In this document: one piece after another, positions 44,917-56,420 of the stretch
Layout of the letters: every line of letters starts with the position of its first letter
Numbering within the stretch: position 1 is the first letter of the stretch
DNA from: Prosapia bicincta
Lineage: Eukaryota; Arthropoda; Insecta; Hemiptera; Cercopidae
DNA: 64,000 bases
Direction: 5' to 3'
Assembly (NCBI GenBank): GCA_036971475.1
Contig: JBAIZL010000058.1
Location: 1,474,001-1,538,000 of the forward strand
The notes under the pieces: generated by a model
Seen by the model: the letters and a program-made list of their open reading frames with translations, nothing else
Database searches by the model: none
Told to the model about the DNA's origin: nothing
Translations under genes and position numbers: made by a program

Positions 44917-45143
44917 AATAGTCGTTGTAGTTTAAGCGGAGGAATTTACACCGTCTGTCTAAAGGTGTTTAAATTGGAGCCGATATTTCTAAATAAAAAA
45001 CAACTCTTTAGTAATAACGTAAACATTTGTATTGTAGAAAATGAAAATGGGAAATACACAAAACGTATAACGAAGAAAATGTGACTCTCTCCTGTAACGT
45101 TTTCGAAGTGCCTGTAAATAGTAGCGACTAAGCCTTTACTGAC

Positions 45144-45151
<8 letters not shown>

Positions 45152-45221
<70 letters not shown>
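45152..45221. repeat. (CA)n microsatellite
   Basis: About 35 uninterrupted CA dinucleotides. Confidence 0.97.
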
Positions 45222-45223
<2 letters not shown>

Positions 45224-45455
45224 TTGGTAGTGTGTAAAGTCTGCCATTGGTTCAGGGAAGTAGTAACACTGAATTTACCACGTTTGTATCTAATAAAATA
45301 TGTTATTAGAAAGTACTGTACTAGTTAGCTAAACACAATCAATACAAACCCAGTAACCTCGACGAAATTAATTTATATTTATTATACATTTGTATTTATT
45401 GTTAGTTGCACATATTTCATTGTTTTTCAAAAGAATAGTTTAAATATTATTTAAT

Positions 45456-45671
45456 TGTAAAATTAATAATACCACTTAAAACTACAAACAAACATTTTTT
45501 ATTAATGTCTTGATGTAAATTTCGATTTCAAAGCAAGCATCTTCAGAGGAAATTCCTACAAGGGTTAGTCTTGGATTTATTTCGTCTGAAGATGATTACT
45601 TTCCAATCGAAATGTACATAATGACAAAAAAACATGTTTGTGGTTTAAGAGGTTTTATTAATTTATAATTA
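45456..45671. repeat. Fold-back repeat, Penelope-terminal-repeat-like
   Basis: The left arm (45456-45548) and right arm (45585-45671) are imperfect reverse complements: AATTGTAAAATTAATAA against TTATTAATTTATAATT, TCTTGATGTAAATTTCGAT against ATCGAAATGTACATAATGA, and GCATCTTCAGA against TCTGAAGATG. It shares the GAAGATG...CGAAATGTACAT layout of the hairpin at 20941-21150 but is older. Confidence 0.75.
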
Positions 45672-45783
45672 AAAATCACCACAGTTACTCTAAGCTATTA
45701 TTGTTTGCTGAATAAATTTTGTTTAAAGACATTTATATTGAAAAGTGTAGGCTATAGAAAGAAATTTTTAATCCTTAATTTAG

Positions 45784-45904
45784 GTGACTCTAATGGCTTA
45801 CCAAAACTCTGGTGTGGAAATGTTTGTCAACCAGCCTCTCAGTGCGGATTTTGGGGAAGAGGCAGGCCCAGTTGACATAAAGTGACTCCTGTTAAGGTGC
45901 GGGG
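45784..45904 (+). other. Exon-like island with consensus splice sites (unconfirmed)
   Basis: A 121-bp segment of higher GC is preceded by TTTTTAATCCTTAATTTAG (acceptor-like) and followed by GGGG|GTAAGT (strong donor-like, GT at 45905). In one frame it is open for 33 codons and contains an ATG at 45793 starting MAYQNSGVEMFVNQP, with a stop at 45883-45885, before the donor. If real it could be a non-terminal exon with a short frame, or a 5' exon. I do not recognise the peptide, and no neighbouring exon is identified. Confidence 0.3.
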
Positions 45905-45910
45905 GTAAGT

Positions 45911-47764
45911 AATTTTTATAATAGTACGAGTAAAACCTATCAATTAAATTGTATGGTTTTAGGTTGTTCCTTTGAGAAATTAAAAAAAATTACATTTTTA
46001 AAGATTAATTAACTGAATCCTAATAGTTATATACACAACTATTATCTAATATAGGCCTAATAGCTACATCGCCAGAAATAGGAGCTTCCTCATAAACCTT
46101 GCGAACCAAAGATGAAAAATAAAGTTTGAAAGTTTAACAAAAAATCCCAAATAAATACGAAAAGAATCTTTCAAAACTTCTACAATTTTGTTTCATAAAA
46201 TCACTCAAAAAAGGGGGTCTGTGCTCCTTCGGCTATGTTCCTGTATCAACATTTCAACTATTTACAAAAGAGGATCCCTGTTTTCGATTTAAAACAAAAA
46301 AAAGTAAAATATTATTTTTAAAATTTAACGGTTTCTCTTATAAAATATCTTTTAAGTATGACCAAACGTAAGGAACAAATTAATCTTGTTAAGTCACAGA
46401 TTCATCAAACAAAATTAAAGGATGTAACAACATTGTGCTAAAATCTTAAATATAGATTAGAAACCATTTTCGAATTTTTACAATAGTGAGTTACCTCACA
46501 TCTATCTATATGTTATAAGCCTACATAATTATATGCAACATTTAAGAGAGATTCTATGATTAAAAGTGTCTGTCCATGTAAAGGCTCAAAACGTTGAGAA
46601 ATAAAATTTCTGCAACAATGTTTTGCGCATATCATCATGGTTTATTATCCAGATTCTTCAATAGAATTCATTTGTGTTATATTTTGTTAATTATAAACCT
46701 TAAATTAAAAAACATAAATCTTATAAAATGTTTTCAAATAAATTTTAAATCTAAAAATGTATATCCATGGTAAATTTTTAAAGACTCTTTCGTAAATGTT
46801 TGCTGCTGAAGATCTACTACAAACACTGCACTCTTGGCTATCTTAACGCAAGTAACTAATATTTACAATGGTTCAAAACTTAGGAAACCAAATAACTTCA
46901 AGGCAACACACAAAAATGTGTACCTAGTGTTTCTTAAACGCAAATCTCTGAATTTCTAAACTTTCAAACGCTAAAGATTTCAGTAAACATTTAAACGTTG
47001 ACTATAATATAAGCTGGTAAATGATGTGCCGCCCAAAGTCAACAGGACATTCATTGTATGTAAATACACCGAAAGGACTATGTTGTATTCCGACTCACAC
47101 AGTTATATATGTGTTAAGGAGTTTGTGTTATGTTTATACTTGTTCCGTTTCTTGTCTCCTTAGATACAATCAAGGAAAAGTTTGTTTACAAAGAGTGTTT
47201 ACCAAGATATTTGTTTTGGATTTTGGGTATTTTTCTTGAACGTGACTGTACATCATCGCATTATGTATAACTAATAAATGGGATTACAAGAAAACATTTA
47301 TTTAAAAACTTCGTGTGAGATACGTATAAGTAATTATTATTAGTTGAAAAATCATAAAAAAATTTTTGTACACATCTAATTTTTGAAATTTGTGCATAGG
47401 TTGTGACAAGAATTCAAAATTTTAGGGCACAATAAATTGCGTAACATATTCTGCATTTCCTAGCGAGCGATGTATTTTCCATACCAATCGCTTTAACTGA
47501 AACCGTGTTAATAAACTGTATAGAAAGGTAGATATTTTCTACAAGCTACGAGCATGAAGAAGTATGGACGTATGCAGAGGATGGTTATTATAACGGTTGT
47601 CTTTCAGGTCCTAGATTTAAGCCCCCCCCCCCTAAAAGAGCTTATGCATGTTTATTCAGTTTTATTCTGACTTATAAAATGTAACGCTATAAAGCTAAAG
47701 TATTTTCAAAGTTACACATCCCTTCTTTCCTTGTCTCTCCATTCTTACTCCCCCTCCCTCTCTC
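45911..47764. other. AT-rich stretch, no supported gene
   Basis: A run of ten C's at about 47622-47631. An AACGTTGAGAAATAAAATTTC segment near 46591 loosely resembles terminal sequences of Penelope elements. Nothing firm. Confidence 0.4.
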
Positions 47765-48759
47765 AATAGGCTTAGGGATGGTCGATATTTATGTTCCGGT
47801 GACTTTGTCACTGATATTCGATAGTCGCTGGTGGTACCAGCGAAAAAATATGGAAAATGCCAGTTCCAGTGACAACGAAATGCTGGGAGAGAATACGTGT
47901 CGTCATTGGCTGGAAAGTTACTGATATTTTACTGCGGCTGTCATTGGTTTATTTGTCGCTGCCACTGGACCTACTTAAACCACTCGGCTCACGGCGCTGA
48001 TCATCGTGCAGTGACGTTCACTGAAGGGGGAGGGTGTTTTCTCTCTTGTTACAGAGCAAAATGTCACCGTCACTGAATTTATAATTACTGATATTTTACC
48101 GAGGCTGTCACTGGTTGATTTGTCGCTGACACTGGTTCTAATCGCTTATGCCGTTTGTGAGTTAGCGATTTGTGTCAGATTTCAGGACAGAGACAGTAGA
48201 CGCTATAGTTTGCTCTCAATTCTGTATGAGTTTATTTTTAAATAAAATGGGCTTTTCGAAAAAAAATCGAGGTGTGAATTCCTATAATTATTCTAATTTT
48301 AGTGAAACAACATTTTTGTGGACTGGCCACATCCGTATCTTGCGAGCGACTATTCTCTAAGGGATGTTACATTTTCAATAACAGAAGATTTCGGTTAAGC
48401 CTTAATAAGGTCAGAAAAATCCTTTTTGTTAATACAAAAATACAATAATGTAAATAAACTGCATTTTGTAATTGACCCCTATGTTGTAATTAAACTGTTA
48501 TTTTGTAGTTTTATATAAGATTATATAATTTATTACCCCAGTGTATGTGTTGCAGTAACTTCCTAACAATAATGTCACTGGCACTGTCTTTTGTCACCAG
48601 TGTGGTATGCCTGTCTGTTATTGGCACATACAGATCTGTCTAAGTATCCCTTGTCCCCGGTACTAAAGTCACCGGTAAAAGTTACTGATCCAAACCTGGC
48701 GGTGTCACTAAAATCACCGATCCATTAAAGTTACTGGATTGACCATCCCTAAATAGACT
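47765..48759. mobile_element. hAT DNA transposon, non-autonomous, with 8-bp duplication
   Basis: The element (47773-48751, 979 bp) begins TAGGGATGGTCGAT and ends with ATTGACCATCCCTA, inverted copies. It is flanked by AATAGGCT (47765-47772) and AATAGACT (48752-48759), an 8-bp duplication with one change, which is the hAT signature. GTCACTG/CACTGATATTTT-type motifs are repeated many times near both ends, probably transposase-binding repeats. A 50-bp internal duplication occurs with offset 167 (from about 47919 and 48086). Only the last ~40 codons of a transposase survive inside. Confidence 0.9.
48326..48448 (+). pseudogene. hAT transposase C-terminal dimerisation segment
   Basis: The plus frame reads ATSVSCERLFSKGCYIFNNR then RFRLSLNKVRKILFVNTKIQ and a stop, 40 residues. 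It fits the hAT C-terminal dimerisation domain (SERLFS-AG-I---RR-RLSP---E-LLFL). The rest of the gene is missing, although an unrelated 62-codon frame overlaps. Its position just upstream of the right terminal repeat is where the 3' end of a hAT gene belongs, so the element is a deletion derivative of an autonomous hAT. Confidence 0.85.
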
Positions 48760-49004
48760 GTTTCATAGTAAGCAAAGCGTAAAACCTTAGAAAATGTTAA
48801 TTTTTTTCAAATTGAACAGTATTTAAATGTAATTTTAATGTTGCCAAGATAAATGGGAAATAAACTTTAACGGAACTAGTATATTTTTCAGAAGGAAACA
48901 TCGATTTCTGGAAAGAAAGTTGTTGGTCTTGCAGTTGGAGTGAGAAGTAATCTGAATTAGTCTGATTGCTTTGTTTGTTTACTTGGTACGCAATAAGAGG
49001 ATAA

Positions 49005-49155
49005 AGTGGGCGTGGCCGTTTATTAATCAGGCTTTGTTAAGCAGCCACTTCCGGTAATAATGTCACGTGACTAATTAAATTAGTCACCAAAAAAAACAAA
49101 GCTGAGAATGTCGGCGAGCTGATTCTGCTAAGGTCAAGGTTTCAAGATGGCCGGT
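49005..49155 (+). promoter_or_regulatory. Promoter-like cluster of general transcription factor motifs
   Basis: Within 150 bp of CpG-containing sequence are a GC/KLF box GGGCGTGGCC (about 49008-49017), an ETS core CACTTCCGG (49046-49054), a palindromic E-box GTCACGTGAC (49062-49071) and a YY1-like AAGATGGCC (49144-49152). In animal promoters these often sit together around a transcription start, with AAGATGGC just downstream. The ATG inside it opens only four codons. No gene could be followed downstream, because tandem repeats begin at 49930. Confidence 0.4.
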
Positions 49156-49159
49156 GACG

Positions 49160-49929
49160 CATAACGAGTGTGTGACTGAAATCTAAGGTCCCTTTGTGGA
49201 GTTTTAAGTTGTTAGCTTAGAAACTAGTTCGAAAAAATGTATTACATTTTCTATAATCTCATAAAATATTTTACGTTTAAACCTAATAAAATTAACGACT
49301 TATGAACTTATAATTTAAGTAAAGTAAGCCATAACTGAGACGCAATATTTTAGACACGAGTCAAGACTTATTTTTGTATTCGTCAGACAGACACTGATGA
49401 TGGTCGCTTACTGCGAAAGTACGTTCTTTACTGATTTACTTAAATATTTAGCTCTGGAAACTTTTACTTACTGAGTTCCAACAAATTACTTTAGTCCATT
49501 ATGCGTTATTAAAAAATCTTTCGGTTTTGTCAGTGTTAAAATATTTATATTTCCGTTAATTCTTAGCGATTTTGTACGAATTTAAGAATTTTGTTTTATA
49601 ACTTGACACACGATTAGTACTGACTTGCTGTTACTTCCGAGGATAATGATAGATCTCGAGAGAGCCAACCTCGATAGAAACCCGAGAGAACGATGACGTG
49701 CAAGCTTGGAGGATAGATCTTGCAAGACGTTCTGACAATATTTCTTGATCCTGATGTTTACTTATCCAATGGCAATTTAGAATACACTGCAATAAACAAG
49801 CAGAGACGTGGAAACCGCAAACCAAATGAAATTGTTTGATTCTATTTGTGGAAGTTAAAATTCAAATTATTATGAATACAAGTACTCGACAAATATACAT
49901 TCAATGTTTTTTTATAAAGGCAGAGTGCG
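49160..49929. other. Single-copy stretch, no supported gene
   Basis: A CTGATGATGG...GCGAAAGTACG motif at 49393-49419 resembles the Penelope terminal-repeat motif (see findings). A minus frame at 49631-49825 is unidentified. Confidence 0.4.
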
Positions 49930-50975
49930 TAAAGCTGTGTTCAATAGCCTAGGAGAGCTGCGAGATATATAGTCTATCGTTGTTCTGAGGTATCTATATA
50001 CCTCAATGACAAGAGGGGTAGAGTGAGGTATGTAGTCTAGGAGAGTTGTGAGTTATATAGCCTTGTAGGTTGTAAGATATATAGTCTATTGTTGCTCTGA
50101 GGTATATAAACAACAATGGTAGCGAGGTATGTAGCCTAGAAAGGTTCCGAGGTATGTAACGTAGAAGAGTTGTGAGGTACGTATCCTACCGGGTTGGTAG
50201 GTTTGGTGCCTAGAATAATTGTTACTTATGTAGCCCAGAAGGGTTGTGAGGTATGTACCGTAGAAGGGCTGTGAGGTACGTAGTCTACAGGGTTGTGAGG
50301 TTTGTTGCCTAGAATAGTTGTTACTTATGTAGCCCAGAAGGGTTGTGAGGTATGTAGCCTAAACGGGTTGTGAGGTATGTACCGTAGAAGGGCTGTGAGG
50401 TACGTAGTCTACCGGGTTGTGAGGTTTGTTGCCTAGTATAGTTGTTACTTATGTAGCCCAGAAGGGTTGTGAGGTATGTAGCGTAAAAGGGTTGTGAGGT
50501 ATGTAGCCTAAACGGGTTGTGAGGTATGTAGCCCAGAAATGTTGTGAGGTATGTAGCCCAGAAGGGTTGTGAGGTATGTAGCCCAGAAGGATTGTGAGGT
50601 ATGTAGCCCAGAAGGGTTGTGAGGTATGTAGCGTAGAAGGGTTGTGAGGTATGTAACCTACCGGGTTGTGAAGTTTGTTGCCTAGAATAGTTGTTACTTA
50701 TGTAGCCCAGAAGGGTTGTGAGGTATGTAGCGTAGAAGGGTTGTGAGGTATGTAGCCTAAACGGGTTGTGAGGTATGTAGCGCAGAAGAGTCATGAGATA
50801 CGTAGCCTAAACAGGTTGTGAGGTATGTAGCCTACAATCGTTGTGATTCGTGTAGCCCAGAAAGGTTTGTAAGGCATGTAGCATAGAAGGGTTCTGAGGT
50901 ATAAAGCCTAAACGGGTTGTGAGGTATGTAGCCCAGAAGGGTTGCGAGGTATGTAGCCCAGAAGGGTGGTGATGT
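49930..50975. repeat. 25-bp minisatellite with higher-order structure
   Basis: About 40 units of 25 bp built on GGGTTGTGAGGTATGTAGCC with linkers CAGAA, TAAAC or TAGAA. A longer block that includes GGTTTGTTGCCTAGAATAGT and TGTTACTTATGTAGCCC recurs near 50190, 50300, 50425 and 50670, marking higher-order repeats. The long periodic frame on the minus strand (50321-50794) is a by-product. Confidence 0.93.
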
Positions 50976-51639
50976 ACTTTATAGAAAAATTCGTTTGTGT
51001 TTATACATTATAATGACTTTCTAGAATTTATACGTCGCTTCTTTCTTGCACAACGCTTCGTTGAAATATACAGGCAGATATCAATTATGACTTTTAGTTT
51101 CACAAGGTTGATAATGGAGGCTCCACAGTAATTTATGTTAATTTTAAACAGAAAGCCACATTCAAATTCGAAGTTAAAGGTCAGGTTTTGCAATACGAGT
51201 CGACTTTCGGGATTCGGTTTAGGAGCTGTTTTACAAGTTGTGATCATTTATCATGGTAACTTTGTAATATATTTGATGCGGGGAGAGGCTATTTCTGCTC
51301 TATTTTTTGAGATACTAATATAAAACAAATCCTTAAGATGTTGCGAGGCTATATCTGCTCTATTTATTCGGAAACAAATATAAGACAAAACCATGAGAAG
51401 GTTGTTGTTTGAGAAGGCCTCTTCATTAGGTTACAGTTTTATACAAGTCAAAGAGACTTTCTCCGAACTTATCAATGCTTTGAGGAGTGAGCTCAAGTAA
51501 ATGGTCTAATCCCATGTTTGCATATATCATAGGTTATGTTGAGGAGTTCTTAAGAATGTTTCGATGACATTAGGAAGTCTTGAATATCTAAAGGGAAGAA
51601 TGTGTTTAAGGGAAGAAACTATCTGCTGGACACTGAGAA
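50976..51639. other. Spacer between arrays
   Basis: It includes two similar 60-bp stretches (GAGGCTATTTCTGCTCTATT near 51285 and GAGGCTATATCTGCTCTATT near 51345). No gene recognised. Confidence 0.45.
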
Positions 51640-53435
51640 GCCTACTTTCATAAATACTGCCCAGTGCTAAACCTACTTACGTATATGACGACTACTATTA
51701 AGCCTACTTACATACATACTGCCTACTAGTAAGCCTACTTACATACGTACTGCACACTGAGAAGCCTACTTACATACATGCTTCCTACTAGTAAGCCTAC
51801 TTACATACATGCTGCCTACTAGTAAGCCTACTTACATACATACTGCCTACTAGTAAGCCTACTTACATACGTACTGCACACTGAGAAGCCTACTTACATA
51901 CATAGTGCCTACTAGTAAGCCTACTTACATACATGCTGCCTACTAGTAAGCCTACTTACATACGTACTGCACACTGAGAAGCCTACATACATACATACTG
52001 CCTACTAGTAAGCCTACTTACATACATGCTGCCTACTAGTAAGCCTACCCACATACGTATTGCACACTGAGAAGCCTACTTACATACATGCTGCCTACTA
52101 GTAAGCCTACTTACATACATGCTGCCTACTAGTAAGCCTACTTACATACGTACTGCACACTGAGAAGCCTACTTACATACATACTGCCTACTAGTAAGCC
52201 TACTTACATACATGCTGCCTACTAGTAAGCCTACTTACATACATACTGCCTACTAGTAAGCCTACTTACATACGTATTGCACACTGAGAAGCCTACTTAC
52301 ATACATGCTGCCTAGTAGTAAGCCTACTTACATACGTACTGCACACTGAGAAGCCTACTTACATACATGCTGCCTACTAGTAAGCCTACTTACATACGTA
52401 CTGCACACTGAGAAGCCTACTTACATACATGCTGCCTACTAATAAGCCTACTTACATACGTACTGTACACTGAGAAGCCTACTTACATACATGCTGCCTA
52501 CTAGTAAGCCTACTTACATACGTATTGCACACTGAGAAGCCTACTTATATACATACTGCCTACTAGTAAGCCTACTTACATACGTACTGCACACTGAGAA
52601 GCCTACTTACATACATGCTGCCTACTAGTAAGCCTACTTACATACATGCTGCTTACTAGTAAGCCTACTTACATACATTCTGCCTACTAGTAAGCCTAAT
52701 TACATACATACTGCCTACTAGTAAGCCTACTTACATACGTACTGCACACTGAGTAGCCTACTTACATACATGCTGCCTACTAGTAAGCCTACTTATATAC
52801 GTATTGCACACTGCGAAGCCTACTTACATACATACTGCCTACTAGTAAGCCTACTTACATACGTACTGCACACTGAGAAGCCTACTTACATACATGCTGC
52901 CTACTAGTAAGCCTACTTACATACATGCTGCCTACTAGTAAGCCTACTTACATACATACTGCCTACTAGTAAGCCTACTTACATACATACTGCCTACTAG
53001 TAAGCCTACTTACATACGTATTGCACACTGAGAAGCCTACTTACATACATGCTGCCAACTAGTAAGACTACTTAAATACATGCTGCTTACTAGTAAGCAT
53101 ACGTACATACATGCTGCCTACTAGTAAGCCTACTGACATACATACTGCCTACTAGTAAGCCAACCTACATACGTACTGCACACTGAGAAGCCTACTTACA
53201 TACATGCTGCCAACTAGTAAGACTACTTAAATACATGCTACCTACTAGTAAGAATACTTACATACATGGTGCCAAATCCTAATCCAAATTACAGAATCCT
53301 AATTACATAAATGCTGCTCAGTGCTAAGCCTTATTGCATACATACTGACTACTAGTAGCCCTACGTACATACATGCTGCCTACTTGTAAGCCTACTTGCA
53401 TACATGTAGCCTGCTAGTAAGCCTACCTACATACA
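51640..53435. repeat. 31-bp satellite array, two unit types
   Basis: About 57 units of 31 bp share CCTACTTACATAC. Type 1 continues ATGCTGCCTACTAGTAAG or ATACTGCCTACTAGTAAG. Type 2 continues GTACTGCACACTGAGAAG. Type 2 units are always separated by one or more type 1 units. After about 53250 the units drift and pass into the following ~61-bp family. Confidence 0.96.
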
Positions 53436-56420
53436 TCCTGCACAATGAGATGCCTACCTATATAAATTCTGCCCACAGCTAAGCCTTCTGTCATATATTT
53501 TGTAACTGCTTAGCCTACTTATATAGATACATCACACTGCTTAGCCTACCTACTTACCTACTTACTGCCCACAGCTAAGTCTTCTGTCATATATTTTGTA
53601 ACTGCTCAGCCTACTTATATAGATACATTACACTGCTTAGGCTACCTACCTACTTACTGCCAACAGCTAAGCTTTCTGTCATATATTTTGTAACTGCTTA
53701 GCTTACTTACATAGATACATCACACTGCTTAGCCTACCTACATAGATGCTGCCCACACCTAAGCCTTCTCTCATACATTTTGTAACTGCTTAGCCTACTT
53801 TCATAGATACTACACGGTGCTAAGCCCACTTTCATAGATATTACACGCCGCTAAGCCTACTTTCATAGATACTACACGCTGCTAAGCCTACTTACATAGA
53901 TACTACACGCTGCTAAGCCTACTTACACATATACTGTGCACAGCTTAGCTTACCTACATACATGCTGCCCACAGCTAAGCCTTCTGTTATACATTTTGTA
54001 ACTACTTAGCCTACTTACATAGATACAATACCCTGCTTAGCCTACCTACGTCTAAGACTTCTGAGCGTAATTACATACATACTGGCCTCAGCTAAGCCTT
54101 CTCTCATATATTTTCCCACTGCCTAGCCTACCAACAGTTCGTGCTGCCTACAGTTAAGCCTTCTGTCATACATCTTCCTACTGCCTAGCTTAACAACATA
54201 CATTGTGCCTACAGCAAAGCCTTCTGTCATTCATTGCCTAGCCTAACAACATACATGCTGCCTACAGATAAGCCTTCTGTTATTCATTTTGCCACTGCCT
54301 AGCCTAGCAACATACATGCTGCCTACAGCTAAGACTTCTGTCATTCATTTTGCCACTTGTTAGCCAAACAACATACGTTGTGCCTACAGCTAAGCCTTCT
54401 GTCATACATTTACCTACTGTTTAGCCTAGCAACATATATGCTGCCTACAGCTAAGCCTTCTGTCATACATTTACCTACTGTTTAGCCTAGCAACATACAT
54501 GCTGCCTACAGCTAAGCCTTCTGTCATACATTTACCTACTGTTTAGCCTAGCAACATATATGCTGCCTACAGCTAAGCCTTCTGTCATACATTTTGCCAC
54601 TGGCTAGCCTAGCAACATACATGCTGCCTACAGATAAGCCTTCTGTTATTCATTTTGCCACTGCCTAGCCTAGCAACATACATGCTGCCTACAGCTAAGA
54701 CTTCTGTCATTCATTTTGCCACTGGTTAGCCAAACAACATACATGCTGCCTACAGCTAAGCCTTCTGTCATACATTTACCTACTGTTTAGCCTAGCAACA
54801 TACATGCTGCCTACAGCTAAGACTTCTGTCATTCATTTTGCCACTGGTTAGCCAAACAACATACGTTGTGCCTACAGCTAAGCCTTCTGTCATACATTTA
54901 CCTACTGTTTAGCCTAGCAACATACATGCTGCCTACAGCTAAGCCATCTGTCATTCATTTTGCCACTGGCTAGCCTAGCAACATACATGCTGCCTACAGA
55001 TAAGCCTTCTGTTATTCATTTTGCTACTGCCTAGCCTAGCAACATACATGCTGCCTACAGCTAAGACTTCTGTCATTCATTTTGGCACTGGTTAGCCAAA
55101 CAACATTCGTTGTGCCTACAGCTAAGCCTCCTGTCATACATTTACCTACTGTTTAGCCTAGCAACATACATGCTGCCTACAGCTAAGACTTCTGTCATTC
55201 ATTTTGCCACTGGTTAGCCAAACAACATACGTTGTGCCTACAGCTAAGCCTTCTGTCATACATTTACCTAGTGTTTAGCCTAGCAACATATATGCTGCCT
55301 ACAGCTAAGCCTTCTGTCATACATTTACCTACTGTTTAGCCTAGCAACATACATGCTGCCTACAGCTAAGCCTTCTGTCATACATTTACCTACATTTTAG
55401 CCTAGCAACATATATGCTGTCTACAGCTAAGCCTTCTGTCATACATTTACCTACTGTTTAGCCTAGCAACATACATGCTGCCTACAGCTAAGCCTTCTGT
55501 CATTCATTTTGCCACTGGCTAGCCTAGCAACATACATGCTGCCTACAGATAAGCCTTCTGTTATTCATTTTGCCACTGCCTAGCCTAGCAACATACATGC
55601 TGCCTACAGATAAGCCTTCTGTTATTCATTTTGCCACTGCCTAGCCTAGCAACATACATGCTGCCTACAGCTAAGCCTTCTGTCATTCATTTTGCCACTG
55701 GCTAGCCTAGCAACATACGTTGTGCCTACAGCTAAGCCTTCTGTCATACATTTACCTACTGTTTAGCCTAGCAACATATATGCTGCCTACAGCTAAGCCT
55801 TCTGTCATACATTTACCTACTGTTTAGCCTAGCAACATACATGCTGCCTACAGCTAAGCCTTCTGTCATACATTTACCTACTGTTTAGCCTAGCAACATA
55901 TATGCTGCCTACAGCTAAGCCTTCTGTCATACATTTTGCCACTGGCTAGCCTAGCAACATACATGCTGCCTACAGATAAGCCTTCTGTTATTCATTTTGC
56001 CACTGCCTAGCCTAGCAACATACATGCTGCCTACAGCTAAGACTTCTGTCATTCATTTTGCCACTGGTTAGCCAAACAACATACGTTGTGCCTACAGCTA
56101 AGCCTTCTGTCATACATTTACCTACTGTTTAGCCTAGCAACATACGTGCTGCCTACAGCTAAGACTTCTGTCATTCATTTTGGCACTGGTAAGCCAAACA
56201 ACATACGTTGTGCCTACAGCTAAGCCTTCTGTTATTCATTTTGCCACTGCCTAGCCTAGCAACATACATGCTGCCTACAGCTAAGACTTCTGTCATTCAT
56301 TTTGGCACTGGTTAGCCAAACAACATACGTTGTGCCTACAGCTAAGCCTTCTGTCATACATTTACCTACTGTTTAGCCTAGCAACATATATGCTGCCTAC
56401 ATCTAAACCTATTTTCATGC
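53436..56420. repeat. ~61-bp dimeric satellite array derived from the 31-bp unit
   Basis: About 48 units, each made of two halves: GCCTAGCAACATACATGCTG plus CCTACAGCTAA, and GCCTTCTGTCATACATTT plus ACCTACTGTTTA or GCCACTGGCTA. Both halves align with the 31-bp unit of the adjacent array (CATACATGCTGCCTAC core). Degenerate transition units occupy 53436-54100, and homogeneous ones follow. Several variants recur in blocks (TTATTCATTTTGCCACTGCC, CAACATACGTTGTGCC). Confidence 0.95.

Noticed and set aside
50321..50794. 157-codon minus-strand frame with HNP and TSQP repeats
   Set aside because: By-product of the 25-bp array (three units make 25 codons).
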